In this document: positions 7,118 to 13,676 of the stretch, piece after piece | How the letters are laid out: every line of letters starts with the position of its first letter | Numbering within the stretch: the stretch's first letter is position 1 | Assembly (NCBI GenBank): GCA_937950105.1 | Contig: CALFEM010000103.1 | Coordinates: forward strand, 1-13,676 | DNA length: 13,676 nt | DNA from: an uncultured Alphaproteobacteria bacterium | GTDB taxonomy: Bacteria; Pseudomonadota; Alphaproteobacteria; Rhizobiales; Hyphomicrobiaceae | Direction: 5' to 3' | Position numbers and translations under genes: made by a program | Notes under the pieces: model-generated | What the model was told of the DNA's origin: nothing | Databases searched by the model: none | The model's input: the letters and a program-made list of their open reading frames with translations, nothing else

Positions 7118-7999
7118 TCAGGGAGTCCTGTCCCCGAATACGAGTTCGCGACCCTTGCTGGCGGATACGCTGTGGCGCGAGGGGAGCAGGATCGAGACCG
7201 TGGTTCCCTCCCCCTTGCGGCTCTTGATCTCGAGACGGCCGCCATGCAGGTCGATCAGCGCGCGTGCGATCGGGAGGCCGAGGCCGGCGCCCTCCCGCCA
7301 GCGGGTGCGGCTGCCGTCGACCTGTCCGAACGGCGTCATGGCCACCGCGACCTCGTCGTCGGTCATGCCGACGCCGGTGTCGTGCACGTCGATGACGACG
7401 CCACCGTCGGTGGTAGCGACCGCCTCGATCTGAACCTTGCCGCCCTGGGGCGTGAACTTGACGGCGTTGGAGATGATGTTCGACAGGGCCTGGCGCAGCT
7501 TCGTCGAGTCGCCGCGCACCGGCGGCAGCGTCGGCGGCAGCACCTCGCGCAATTCGACACCGGCATCGAAGGCCTGCTTGCGGAAGGCCATCAGCGCATA
7601 GTTGAGCAGCTCGTGGATGTCCGTCTCGCGCGCGTCGATGGTGTACTTGCCGCTCTGGATCTTCGAGATGTCGAGGATGTCGTTGATGACCGAGAGCAGG
7701 TGGCCGGCCGAATCGTTGATGAGCTGCGCATACTCGACGATCTCGTCGTCGGGGAGCTTGCGGCGATCGTGCTCGGCGAGGATCTTGGAGAAGCCGATGA
7801 TGGTGTTGAGCGGCGTCCTGAGCTCGTGGCTCATGTTGGCGATGAATTCGGATTTGACGCGGTTGGCGAGTTCGGATTCGAGCCGCGCGGTGTGCTCTGC
7901 AACTCGCGTGCGATGGCGCAAAACGGCATCGCCGAGGAGCGATGCGTACTCGCCCATCAGAGAGTTGTTCTTGCCCTTGCCGAAGGCGCTGTTGAGCAT
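7118..7999 (-). CDS. Soluble sensor histidine kinase (HisKA + HATPase_c)
   Basis: This 293-aa histidine kinase has no membrane segment and no recognisable sensory domain, so it is probably cytoplasmic. A short coiled N-terminus (about residues 1-50) leads to the HisKA domain with H-box NMSHELRTPLNTIIGFSKIL, His58 being the expected phosphorylation site. The ATP-binding domain shows the N-box NIISNAVKFTP (Asn174, Asn178), G1 DTGVGM (Asp207), F-box TPFGQ (Phe224) and G2 EGAGLGLPIARALIDLHGG. All catalytic boxes are intact. The H-box text resembles alphaproteobacterial PleC/DivJ/PdhS-type kinases, but many kinases share it. No response regulator is adjacent, so it is an orphan here. It starts the minus-strand run kinase-ATPase-manC, with a 72-bp gap to the ATPase. 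ATG 7999 is kept although no good Shine-Dalgarno is seen; ATG at residue 15 is an alternative. The family is certain; signal and partner are unknown. Confidence 0.9.
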   Translation of the reverse strand: MLNSAFGKGKNNSLMGEYASLLGDAVLRHRTRVAEHTARLESELANRVKSEFIANMSHELRTPLNTIIGFSKILAEHDRRKLPDDEIVEYAQLINDSAGHLLSVINDILDISKIQSGKYTIDARETDIHELLNYALMAFRKQAFDAGVELREVLPPTLPPVRGDSTKLRQALSNIISNAVKFTPQGGKVQIEAVATTDGGVVIDVHDTGVGMTDDEVAVAMTPFGQVDGSRTRWREGAGLGLPIARALIDLHGGRLEIKSRKGEGTTVSILLPSRHSVSASKGRELVFGDRTP

Positions 8000-8287
8000 C
8001 GTGCGTCAGCCACCAATTCCAACGTGTCATCGGAATGTATCGGCCAAGAGATAACTTGTGGTTAATCGCGTCCTGTCCGACCATCCGCGGGGCGCTCCAG
8101 CCAGCCTCGCGCCATCTGCCGTAGTCATCGGTAATATAGTGATATTTCCTGACCGATCAGCGCAGACGATCCGTATGCGAAAAAAGCTGCATGAGCGCGA
8201 TCTTTGCGCATGATGGCGTTTGCGGCCGGGCAGGAAGCGGGCAAAACTTCCCGATGAGATCGGCAGGATTGGGAAATCCAGGCGGGA
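8000..8287. other. Divergent intergenic region, no gene seen
   Basis: This is a 288-bp gap between the start of the histidine kinase (-) and the start of the secreted barrel-like protein (+), so it should hold both promoters. It is more AT-rich than its surroundings around 8131-8152 (GTAATATAGTGATATTTCC). It carries the operator-like motif reported separately at 8239-8253. I could not assign -35/-10 boxes with confidence and see no RNA gene. Confidence 0.6.
8238..8253. promoter_or_regulatory. Operator-like inverted repeat upstream of the outer-membrane barrel gene
   Basis: The site reads CGGGCA-AAAC-TTCCCG, an imperfect inverted repeat with one mismatch, ending 34 bases before ATG 8288. Its right half AAAACTTCCCG is identical over 11 bases to 12253-12263 upstream of the TonB-dependent receptor gene. 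Position and sharing suggest a common regulator for the two envelope genes. The motif is not one I recognise: it is unlike Fur, RirA, Irr or LexA sites as I know them. Confidence 0.45.
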
Positions 8288-9286
8288 ATGCTCGTGAGGA
8301 TCGGACGGAACATGGCGCGTGGCGCCGTCGGCACGCTGCGCGCAAGTCTGTCGGCGGTTCTCATCCTTGCTCCAGGGGTAGCGCTGTCGGAGCCGTCGAT
8401 CGGGCAGTTCGAACTCAAGGACCTCGAGGCTGAGCCGGGTGAGGTCGAGTTCCAGAGCCAGAACGCCTATGCGATCGGGCAGCCGCGCCGGAAGTTCGCC
8501 GAGGAAGCTCCGGGCGAATTCGCCTATGACGAGAACTCGGTCACCCGTCAGCGCCATGCGCTCGAGATCGAGATGAGCATGACGAGCTGGCTGAGGACCC
8601 GCGTCGGCATCGAGTACGAAAAGGAACGCTTCGACGATCCGCCGTCGCCGGCCGCCGCAGATGCTTATGCACCTCTGGAGTTGACCGAGGTCGCGCTCGA
8701 GGGTGTCGTCATCCTGAGGCCTGCCAGCGACAACGGATTGGGATTTGGCCTGCTCGCAGAGTTCGAGCATCCCCTGGCCAAAGGCGAGATGAACAAGATC
8801 ATCGTCGGTCCGATCATCGGCGCCCGGTCGGGGCCGTGGGAAGCCCTGCTCAACCTGATGCTGGTGCATCACTTCGGTGCGGGCGAGCGTGACGATGACG
8901 GTGTGGAGCGCGACGACAAATGGGATTTCGCCTACGCCGCGCAGGTCAAATACGAGATCGATACTACGTGGTCGCTGGCTCTCGAGGCATACGGGACGTT
9001 CGATCGGCTGGGGAAGACGGGTGAGCCGGGCGAGAGCGCGGTGCTGTTCGGCGATCACGACCAGCACCGCGCCGGACCGATCGTCTACTACGAGCGCAAG
9101 GTTGGCGGCGGCGGCAAGGGCGATGACAAGGACGACGACAAGCCGCGTGCGTCAGGCGTGAGGGCTGTCGAGAGCACCGATCGCGACGGCGACGTCACTG
9201 TGCGACTCGGCACCGGCGTGCTGCTCGGCCTCAACGACAACACGCCGGATGCGACGCTGAAGGCCAGCCTCGAAGTCGAATTCTGA
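8288..9286 (+). CDS. Secreted protein, probable outer-membrane beta-barrel, unrecognised
   Basis: I do not recognise the family. The 332-aa product has a signal peptide with hydrophobic core LSAVLILAPGVAL, probably cut at ALS-EP (residue 34). The mature part alternates polar and hydrophobic residues in short amphipathic stretches (HALEIEMSM, TRVGIEYEKERF, LGFGLLAEFEHPL, KIIVGPIIGA, WSLALEAYGTF, VTVRLGTGVLLGL) and ends LKASLEVEF, a terminal Phe typical of outer-membrane barrels. A hydrophilic, Gly/Asp/Lys-rich insert (GGGGKGDDKDDDKPRASG, near residues 277-294) is probably an exposed loop. ATG 8288 (weak AGGCGGGA upstream) is used; ATG 8312 also gives a complete signal peptide and is plausible. 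An operator-like inverted repeat lies upstream, and a hairpin terminator shared with the convergent TonB-dependent receptor gene lies downstream. A barrel porin or transporter-like protein is my inference from pattern only. Confidence 0.72.
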   Translation: MLVRIGRNMARGAVGTLRASLSAVLILAPGVALSEPSIGQFELKDLEAEPGEVEFQSQNAYAIGQPRRKFAEEAPGEFAYDENSVTRQRHALEIEMSMTSWLRTRVGIEYEKERFDDPPSPAAADAYAPLELTEVALEGVVILRPASDNGLGFGLLAEFEHPLAKGEMNKIIVGPIIGARSGPWEALLNLMLVHHFGAGERDDDGVERDDKWDFAYAAQVKYEIDTTWSLALEAYGTFDRLGKTGEPGESAVLFGDHDQHRAGPIVYYERKVGGGGKGDDKDDDKPRASGVRAVESTDRDGDVTVRLGTGVLLGLNDNTPDATLKASLEVEF

Positions 9287-9316
9287 GAAACCCACAACGA
9301 CACTGCCACCAAAACA

Positions 9317-9348
9317 AAAAGTGGCCGCCCCGCAGGACGGCCGCTTTT
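9317..9348. terminator. Bidirectional intrinsic terminator
   Basis: The stem AAAAGTGGCCG (9317-9327) pairs with CGGCCGCTTTT (9338-9348) through 11 positions, including one G-T wobble, around the loop CCCCGCAGGA. A-rich bases precede it (ACAAAAA) and TTTT ends it, so it can stop transcription in both directions. It lies in the 91-bp gap between the convergent barrel gene (stop at 9286) and the TonB-dependent receptor gene (stop at 9378). Confidence 0.85.
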
Positions 9349-9377
9349 CGTTCGCCGCGGGAGTGTCTGGGACAGGT

Positions 9378-12185
9378 TCAGTACTTCACCTTGACGCCGC
9401 CGTAGACGGCGACCGGCGCGCCGAGCACGACCGAGCGCGGATCGGTGAAGTCGGTGATGGTCGCGTCGTAGGGAGCGACGACCGGAGCCTCATCCGCTTC
9501 GAACAGCGTGCCGAACAGGCCGTAGCGCTTGTCGAAGATGTTGTTGGCGAAGGCGAAGAACTGCACGTGCTCGTTGAGGTCGTAGGACGTGGAGATGTCG
9601 ACGCGGGTGTAGCCGCCGAGCTTAGGCAGCAGGTTGGCGTCGTCGCCGAAGTGATACTGGCCCGAAGCCGCGATCAGATCGGCGCCGACCTTCCACTTAG
9701 GTGTGACCCAGTAGTCGAAGCCGGTCTTGAAGCGATGGTTCGGAATGCCGGGAATGTTGTCGCCGGGGTTGACCTGGATGCAGACCGGATCAGCCAACGG
9801 GTCCTCGCAGGGGCCGGCGAACGGGTTTGCCGGCGACGAGAAGAAATTCGCCGTCTCGTAGGTCGCCTTGACGTAGGCATAGCTCGCGTACATCGAGAGC
9901 GGGCCATACTTGTACTTGAGGCTCGCCTCGAGGCCGCGCCGCAGCGTGTCACCGGCGTTGAAGAAGAAGCCGCGGCCCGTTTGCTCCGCCGCGACGAACA
10001 GGATGTCGTTCTGGCTCAGCGTGTGGAACAGGCCGACACTCCAGTCGAGCCTCTGCTCACCGCCCGGCGACTTCATCTTGCCCCTCAGACCCGCTTCCCA
10101 GGTCTTCGACACGACCTGTTCGAGCGGCGGGTCGTCGGTCAGGAAGCTCTCGATCGGGCACGGCTCTTCCGGATTTGCGCAGGCGAGTTCGGCCGGCGTC
10201 GGCGCGCGGTTCGCTTCCGAGTAGCCGCCGTAGAGCGTGATGCCGGGCACCATCTCGTAGGTCGCGCCGACGGTCGGATTGAAGCGGCTGAAGTCGTGCT
10301 TCGAGGTGATGCCGTCGAATTCGCCGGTGAGATCGACGAGGTCGATCCTGGCGTAGTTGAAGCGGCCGCCGAACGTCAGCGTGAAGCGGTCGGTCAGATC
10401 GATGGCGTTGAGCGCGTAGAGGCCGAGGTACTTCGTGTCGACGTCGACGTTGCGGCCGGTGAAGTCGTCGGGTTCGGTGATGATGACGCCCGAGGGGGTA
10501 ACGACGTAGAACGCACCGATGCCGCCGAACTCGGACGAGGTCTGGTAGTTGACCTTGCCCTGATCGTAGCTGGCGCCCATGACGAAATGGTTCTTGAAGC
10601 CGAACAGGCGGGCCTTCTCGACGGCCTGGAGACCGAAGCCGAAGCTCTCGCTGTCGGTGCGAATACGATCGAGCGCGGCGAACGGCTCGTCGATGCCGAG
10701 GGCGCCGGGATCGATCGGATTGCCGAAGGCGTCGCGGAGCTGAAGGATCTCGCCGGTATCCTCGTCGAGTTCCTCGGCGCAGACGTTGTCGGCGTTGAAG
10801 TCCCCTTCGACAGGCGCGCCGGGATTATCGGCCTGCACGTCACCGCATTCTTCGAACTCGGCGACGTTGCCGTCGACGACGCGCGACTTGAAGCGGCGGA
10901 AGTAGGCGAGGCCGGAGATCGTAAACGTGTCGGATACCTTCACGGCCAAGTTGAACGACGGCATCACGACATTGATGTCGGTGGTCTGCGGCGAGGTGAA
11001 GGTGCCGCTGTCGCGCAGCGCCAGGATCTCGACCGGCGTCGCCGCCGTCGCGCCGATGAAGCTGTCGGCCATGGTCAGGTTGAAGTGGGCTTCGACGCGG
11101 CTGCCCTTGAAGCCGAAGTCCATGTAGGCGCGCTTGACCTCGGTCGGCGAGAAGTCGCGCCAGCCGTCCTCCTCGATGCCTTCGGCCGCGACATAGGCGG
11201 CGAAGGCGCCGCTCTGCGCGCCGACCTGAATGCCGAGTTGCTTGCGGCCGAACGAGCCGCCGAGGATCTCGACCTCGGCGCCCTGATAGGTGAAGCCGTC
11301 CTTCATGACGACGCTGATGGCACCGCCCACGGCGTTGAGGCCGAACACCGGATTGCCGGTGAGAACCGTCATGTCGCTGATGGCGTTCTTCGGCAGCACG
11401 TCCCAGTAGACGGTGTCGCCGAACACCTCGTTGACGCGCACGCCGTTCTGGTAGACGGCGATGCCCTGCGGGAAGCCGTTGAGCGAGCCCGAGCCGAAGC
11501 CACGATAGTCGATCTGCTGACGCAGGTCGTTGCCGCCGGCGTCGCCGAGGATGATGCCCGGCACCTCTTTCTGAAGAGCGTCCTGCGGCTCGTTGGTGCC
11601 GGCATTGTTGAGCGCCGCGCCGGAGACGGTGCTGACGCTGCCGGGAACCTTGCGCACGTCGATCTCCGAGCCGCCGATCGGCGCGACGCGGACGACATCG
11701 CCGGTGACGCGCTGCTCGTCGATGCTGAGCACCGGCTCTACCGGCGCGGCGGCTTCCACCGGAGCGGGCGCAGGCGCAGGCTGGGTGACCTTCTTCACTT
11801 TCTTCGGCGCCGGAGGCGGCGCGTCCGCCTGCTGCACGGCGCGCGGTTTCGCCTTCGGCTTCTCGACCACCTCTGGAGCCGGTGGCGGCGGCTTCGGCTG
11901 CTGCTGGATGACCTCGACGGGCGGCAGGTCGGTGGTGCCGGAGGCAGGAGGAGCGGGTTGCGCCGTCGCAGGAGCGGCCGGGGCCGGTTGTGTCGGAGCA
12001 GGGGTTGCCGTCGACGGCGCTGCCGGGGCGGGGGTGGCCGGAGTTGCGGGGGCCAGAGCGGCAGGAGCCGTCACGGCGGGCGGCGAGGCTGAAGCCGGCG
12101 GCTGCTGCGCCAATGTCGCCGCCGGCACCGATACGGAGCCGAACAACGCGAGCATGAGCGCGCGAGCATTCTTGTTCTTGTTCAT
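9378..12185 (-). CDS. TonB-dependent outer-membrane receptor with long Pro/Ala/Lys-rich N-terminal extension
   Basis: This 935-aa TonB-dependent transporter takes up a scarce ligand across the outer membrane using energy from TonB-ExbB-ExbD. ATG 12185 is preferred to the in-frame GTG 12197, since GGGGAA lies just before it. The signal peptide ends at TLA-QQ (residue 26). Residues 27-153 are extremely rich in Pro and Ala, with Lys in a TonB-like stretch (PKPPPPAPEVVEKPKAKPR). LPPVEVI at 87-93 looks like a TonB box. The plug starts near 154 (SIDEQRVTGDVV), with LQKEVPGIILGD, YRGFGSGSLNGFPQGIAVY and NPVFGLNAVGGAISVVMKDGF. The barrel follows, with Cys pairs in predicted loops (CANPEEPC; GPCEDPLADPVC), and ends AVYGGVKVKY with a terminal Tyr. 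Similar receptors with such extensions occur in Hyphomicrobiales as far as I recall. No uptake genes are adjacent, so the ligand is unknown. Palindromic sites upstream suggest specific regulation. Confidence 0.93.
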   Translation of the reverse strand: MNKNKNARALMLALFGSVSVPAATLAQQPPASASPPAVTAPAALAPATPATPAPAAPSTATPAPTQPAPAAPATAQPAPPASGTTDLPPVEVIQQQPKPPPPAPEVVEKPKAKPRAVQQADAPPPAPKKVKKVTQPAPAPAPVEAAAPVEPVLSIDEQRVTGDVVRVAPIGGSEIDVRKVPGSVSTVSGAALNNAGTNEPQDALQKEVPGIILGDAGGNDLRQQIDYRGFGSGSLNGFPQGIAVYQNGVRVNEVFGDTVYWDVLPKNAISDMTVLTGNPVFGLNAVGGAISVVMKDGFTYQGAEVEILGGSFGRKQLGIQVGAQSGAFAAYVAAEGIEEDGWRDFSPTEVKRAYMDFGFKGSRVEAHFNLTMADSFIGATAATPVEILALRDSGTFTSPQTTDINVVMPSFNLAVKVSDTFTISGLAYFRRFKSRVVDGNVAEFEECGDVQADNPGAPVEGDFNADNVCAEELDEDTGEILQLRDAFGNPIDPGALGIDEPFAALDRIRTDSESFGFGLQAVEKARLFGFKNHFVMGASYDQGKVNYQTSSEFGGIGAFYVVTPSGVIITEPDDFTGRNVDVDTKYLGLYALNAIDLTDRFTLTFGGRFNYARIDLVDLTGEFDGITSKHDFSRFNPTVGATYEMVPGITLYGGYSEANRAPTPAELACANPEEPCPIESFLTDDPPLEQVVSKTWEAGLRGKMKSPGGEQRLDWSVGLFHTLSQNDILFVAAEQTGRGFFFNAGDTLRRGLEASLKYKYGPLSMYASYAYVKATYETANFFSSPANPFAGPCEDPLADPVCIQVNPGDNIPGIPNHRFKTGFDYWVTPKWKVGADLIAASGQYHFGDDANLLPKLGGYTRVDISTSYDLNEHVQFFAFANNIFDKRYGLFGTLFEADEAPVVAPYDATITDFTDPRSVVLGAPVAVYGGVKVKY

Positions 12186-12197
12186 TTTATTCCCCAC

Positions 12198-12655
12198 GAA
12201 ACTGCTGCGTCGAGAAAGCCAGCCAAGGGAACATTTTCCCGAACCAAATGGGAAAACTTCCCGAAAAGCTGAAAAACTTCTCGCAACGCCCTGAAAGTCG
12301 GAGCGTTTCTTCGCGTGCCCTTTGTCAGGGATAGTTAGAATTCGCGGATCGCGTCAATTGCGGCCGCGCGCTCGCAGGCTGGCAGGTCGAAATCAGGGGG
12401 CTCATGTTGCCGCCGCGCCTCAGATCGGAAATCGAGGCCCGGGAACTTTCGGAAACTCTCGCGCCGTCCGGTAGTTGCGGGGAGGCTGGCCGGACTGGTA
12501 AGCAGCGCAGTATGGCCGCATGACATGCTCACGCGAAGGTGACGGCTGCCGCCATCTCCAGGCCCTTGCCGGGAAGCGGCAACGTGGCGACTGTGCGACT
12601 GGCGAGAGCCAGCAGAATGAAATGCGCGCGACGAAGAACGCGCAAGGAGGATGGT
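12198..12655. other. Divergent intergenic region, no gene seen
   Basis: About 460 bases lie between the TonB-dependent receptor (-) and the secreted Cys protein (+). Open frames crossing it are high-GC shadows with no protein-like pattern. Apart from the palindromic sites at 12227-12283, I note a GC-poor patch near 12331-12345 (ATAGTTAGAATT) that could be a promoter element, and CCGGGAACTTTCGG near 12439, a poor relative of the same motif. AAGGAGG at 12644-12650 is the ribosome-binding site of the next gene or of the mini-ORF. No RNA gene was recognised. Confidence 0.55.
12227..12283. promoter_or_regulatory. Cluster of operator-like palindromes upstream of the TonB-dependent receptor
   Basis: Three related sites stand in a row, 42-98 bases upstream of ATG 12185. 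GGGAA-CATT-TTCCC at 12227-12240 and GGGAA-AAC-TTCCC at 12250-12262 are perfect inverted repeats of five-base arms. A degenerate GAAAAACTTCTCG follows at 12271-12283. The core AAAACTTCYCG at 12253 and 12273 repeats at exactly 20 bases, near two helical turns, as expected for cooperative repressor dimers. The same core occurs before the barrel gene at 8243. Confidence 0.5.
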
Positions 12656-12695
12656 TTGCAGCAGCAAGGCGTGTGCAGTGGTTTGTCCGCATTGA
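12651..12695 (+). CDS. Possible 14-residue Cys-rich leader peptide
   Basis: ATG 12651 directly follows the perfect Shine-Dalgarno AAGGAGG (12644-12650), with no spacer at all, which is too close for efficient initiation. The peptide would be MVCSSKACAVVCPH, three Cys in 14 residues, and its TGA (12693-12695) overlaps the in-frame ATG 12695 of the secreted protein as TGATG. That geometry would allow translational coupling or attenuation. The alternative is simply that the Shine-Dalgarno serves TTG 12656. I give the leader low weight. Confidence 0.2.
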   Translation: MVCSSKACAVVCPH

Positions 12696-13213
12696 TGGTG
12701 GGCATGCGTGGGCGAACGGCGATTGCCGGCCTGGCGGCGGTCATCGCATTCGGTGCGGCGGGTGAGGCTCTGGCGCAGGCCGCCGCAGCGCCGGCGCCGG
12801 TTACGTCGAACGGACCGGATGCACAGGCACCGACCGTACCGGCGGCGGCCCCCTCGGCGGGTGGCGAAGCGGTCGGCCTCGAGTTGAACAAGCTCGAACC
12901 TGTATCGAACAGCTGCCGCGCCTATCTCGTGGTGAACAACAAGAGCAGTCGCACCTACACCGCGCTGAAGCTCGATCTCGTCATGTTCCAGACCGACGGC
13001 GTGATCGGGCGCCGCTTCGCGCTCGATCTGGCGCCGGTCAAGTCCGGCAAGACCAGCGTCAAGCTGTTCGATCTCGATGGCGTGAAGTGCGACGAGGTCG
13101 GCAGCCTGCTCATAAATGACATCATGGATTGCAAGGCTGGCGCGGGCGAAGAAGCAGGCTGCCTCGAGCGGCTGACGGTCGCTTCGCGCACCAAAGCGCA
13201 ACTGTCGAAGTAA
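12656..13213 (+). CDS. Secreted four-cysteine protein of unknown function encoded before tolQ
   Basis: This is a 185-aa protein without an assigned role. A signal peptide (hydrophobic TAIAGLAAVIAFGAAG, cut near ALA-QA) is followed by an Ala/Pro-rich stretch and a folded domain starting at about residue 75 (GLELNKLEPVSNSCRAYLVV). That domain has four Cys (87, 145, 159, 169) that could form disulfides in the periplasm, and conserved-looking text LKLDLVMFQTDGVIGRRFALDLAPVKSGKTSVKLFDLDG. From memory, related proteins with this text sit before tolQ/exbB-like genes in other alphaproteobacteria and are sometimes labelled Tat-signal proteins, but no twin-arginine motif is present here (only RGR). TTG 12656 has AAGGAGG five bases upstream; ATG 12695 or 12704 would also give a full signal peptide. 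The 27-bp gap to tolQ suggests one operon, so a link to the Tol or Exb system is a reasonable inference, no more. Confidence 0.75.
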   Translation: MQQQGVCSGLSALMVGMRGRTAIAGLAAVIAFGAAGEALAQAAAAPAPVTSNGPDAQAPTVPAAAPSAGGEAVGLELNKLEPVSNSCRAYLVVNNKSSRTYTALKLDLVMFQTDGVIGRRFALDLAPVKSGKTSVKLFDLDGVKCDEVGSLLINDIMDCKAGAGEEAGCLERLTVASRTKAQLSK

Positions 13214-13240
13214 CAACCGGAAGAACAAGGAACGATACCC

Positions 13241-13628
13241 GTGGGCCAGACCGTCGCCGTGGAAGGCGCGCACGACCTTTCGATGATGTCCCTGATCATG
13301 AATGCCGATCCGGTGGTGCAGGCGGTGATCGCCATGCTCGTCGTCGCGTCGGTGCTGTGCTGGGGGCTCATTATCGAGAAGTTCGTGCGGCTGATGGGGT
13401 TGCGCCGTCAGGTGTCGTCGCTCGAAGGCGCGGCGCGGGCGGGCAGTCTCGATGCCGTCTCCGATGGCAGCTACACCTCTGCCATTCTCAACGCCGCCGA
13501 GACCGAGCGGCGCGACGGTGACCAGCCGGGGCAGGCGCTTTCGGACGTGCGTGCGCGCATCGAGCGCGCCATGCGCGGCGCCATGCGCGGCGAGCTGAAG
13601 CGCATCGAGAGCGGCCTGCCCTTCCTGG
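13241..13628 (+). CDS. tolQ: TolQ/ExbB-type proton channel subunit, N-terminal part
   Basis: This is the 5' part of an inner-membrane TolQ/ExbB/MotA-family protein. TolQ-TolR form a proton channel that energises TolA during envelope constriction. GTG 13241 is used, with AAGGAA eight bases upstream; 129 genomic codons are present. The first membrane segment is at about residues 25-45 (VVQAVIAMLVVASVLCWGLII), followed by EKFVRLMGLRRQ and a long cytoplasmic part with RIERAMRGAMRGELKRIESGLPFL, which in TolQ leads into the next membrane segments. The genomic sequence breaks off there at 13628. The apparent last residues IGRASCRERV and the stop at 13661-13663 are encoded by the sequencing adapter and are not part of the protein. 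TolQ is preferred to ExbB from sequence style and the DPVVQ start region, but the short fragment does not settle it. Confidence 0.85.
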
Positions 13629-13676
13629 AGATCGGAAGAGCGTCGTGTAGGGAAAGAGTGTAGATCTCGGTGGTCG
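13629..13676. other. Illumina TruSeq universal adapter contamination
   Basis: From AGATCGGAAGAGCGTCGTGT at 13629 to the end, all 48 bases match, as I know it, the reverse complement of the TruSeq universal (P5-side) adapter. It is synthetic sequence at the contig end, so the real contig ends at about 13628. Confidence 0.97.

Noticed and set aside
9321..12092. 923-aa plus-strand open frame
   Set aside because: It is antisense to the TonB-dependent receptor and motif-free; the open length comes from GC-rich codon bias.
12335..13273. 312-aa minus-strand open frame
   Set aside because: It overlaps the secreted Cys protein and the tolQ start, which have signal peptide and family features; its own text looks random.
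13629..13663. Natural TolQ C-terminus ending IGRASCRERV
   Set aside because: These codons are adapter sequence; real TolQ continues with further membrane segments.

Overview
The window is a GC-rich, densely coded stretch of chromosome. Gene order (hflC, DUF2065, degP, then psd-pssA) and protein sequences point to an alphaproteobacterium, most likely of the order Hyphomicrobiales (Rhizobiales). Genus is not assignable from what I can see. It looks like one contig of a short-read assembly: it starts inside hflC, and its last 48 bases are not genomic but match the Illumina TruSeq universal adapter.

Layout. Bases 2-3878 (+): envelope quality control and phospholipid synthesis. These are the 3' end of hflC, a 61-aa DUF2065 membrane protein, the periplasmic protease degP, then psd (broken by an in-frame amber codon) and pssA, successive steps of the phosphatidylethanolamine pathway in reverse gene order. 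Bases 3879-4261: no gene, but an array of six 51-56 nt units with perfect palindromes between two convergent genes. Bases 4262-7999 (-): an apparent operon of a soluble histidine kinase, a HerA-type ATPase that lacks its usual C-terminus, and a bifunctional GDP-mannose enzyme (manC type). Bases 8288-9286 (+): a secreted protein, probably an outer-membrane barrel, unrecognised. Bases 9317-9348: a bidirectional terminator. Bases 9378-12185 (-): a TonB-dependent receptor with an unusually long Pro/Ala/Lys-rich N-terminal extension. Bases 12656-13213 (+): a secreted cysteine-containing protein. From 13241 (+): the start of tolQ, cut by the adapter.

Common theme: nearly everything concerns the cell envelope (membrane protein turnover, periplasmic proteolysis, phospholipid, GDP-mannose for surface polysaccharide, outer-membrane proteins, Tol/TonB energisation). 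The most interesting non-coding signals are a shared palindromic operator-like motif (core AAAACTTCYCG) upstream of both outer-membrane protein genes, the 51-nt palindromic repeat array, and a 14-codon cysteine-rich mini-ORF that overlaps a possible start of the gene before tolQ. I found no rRNA, tRNA, insertion sequence, phage gene or true CRISPR array, and no clearly novel multi-gene system.
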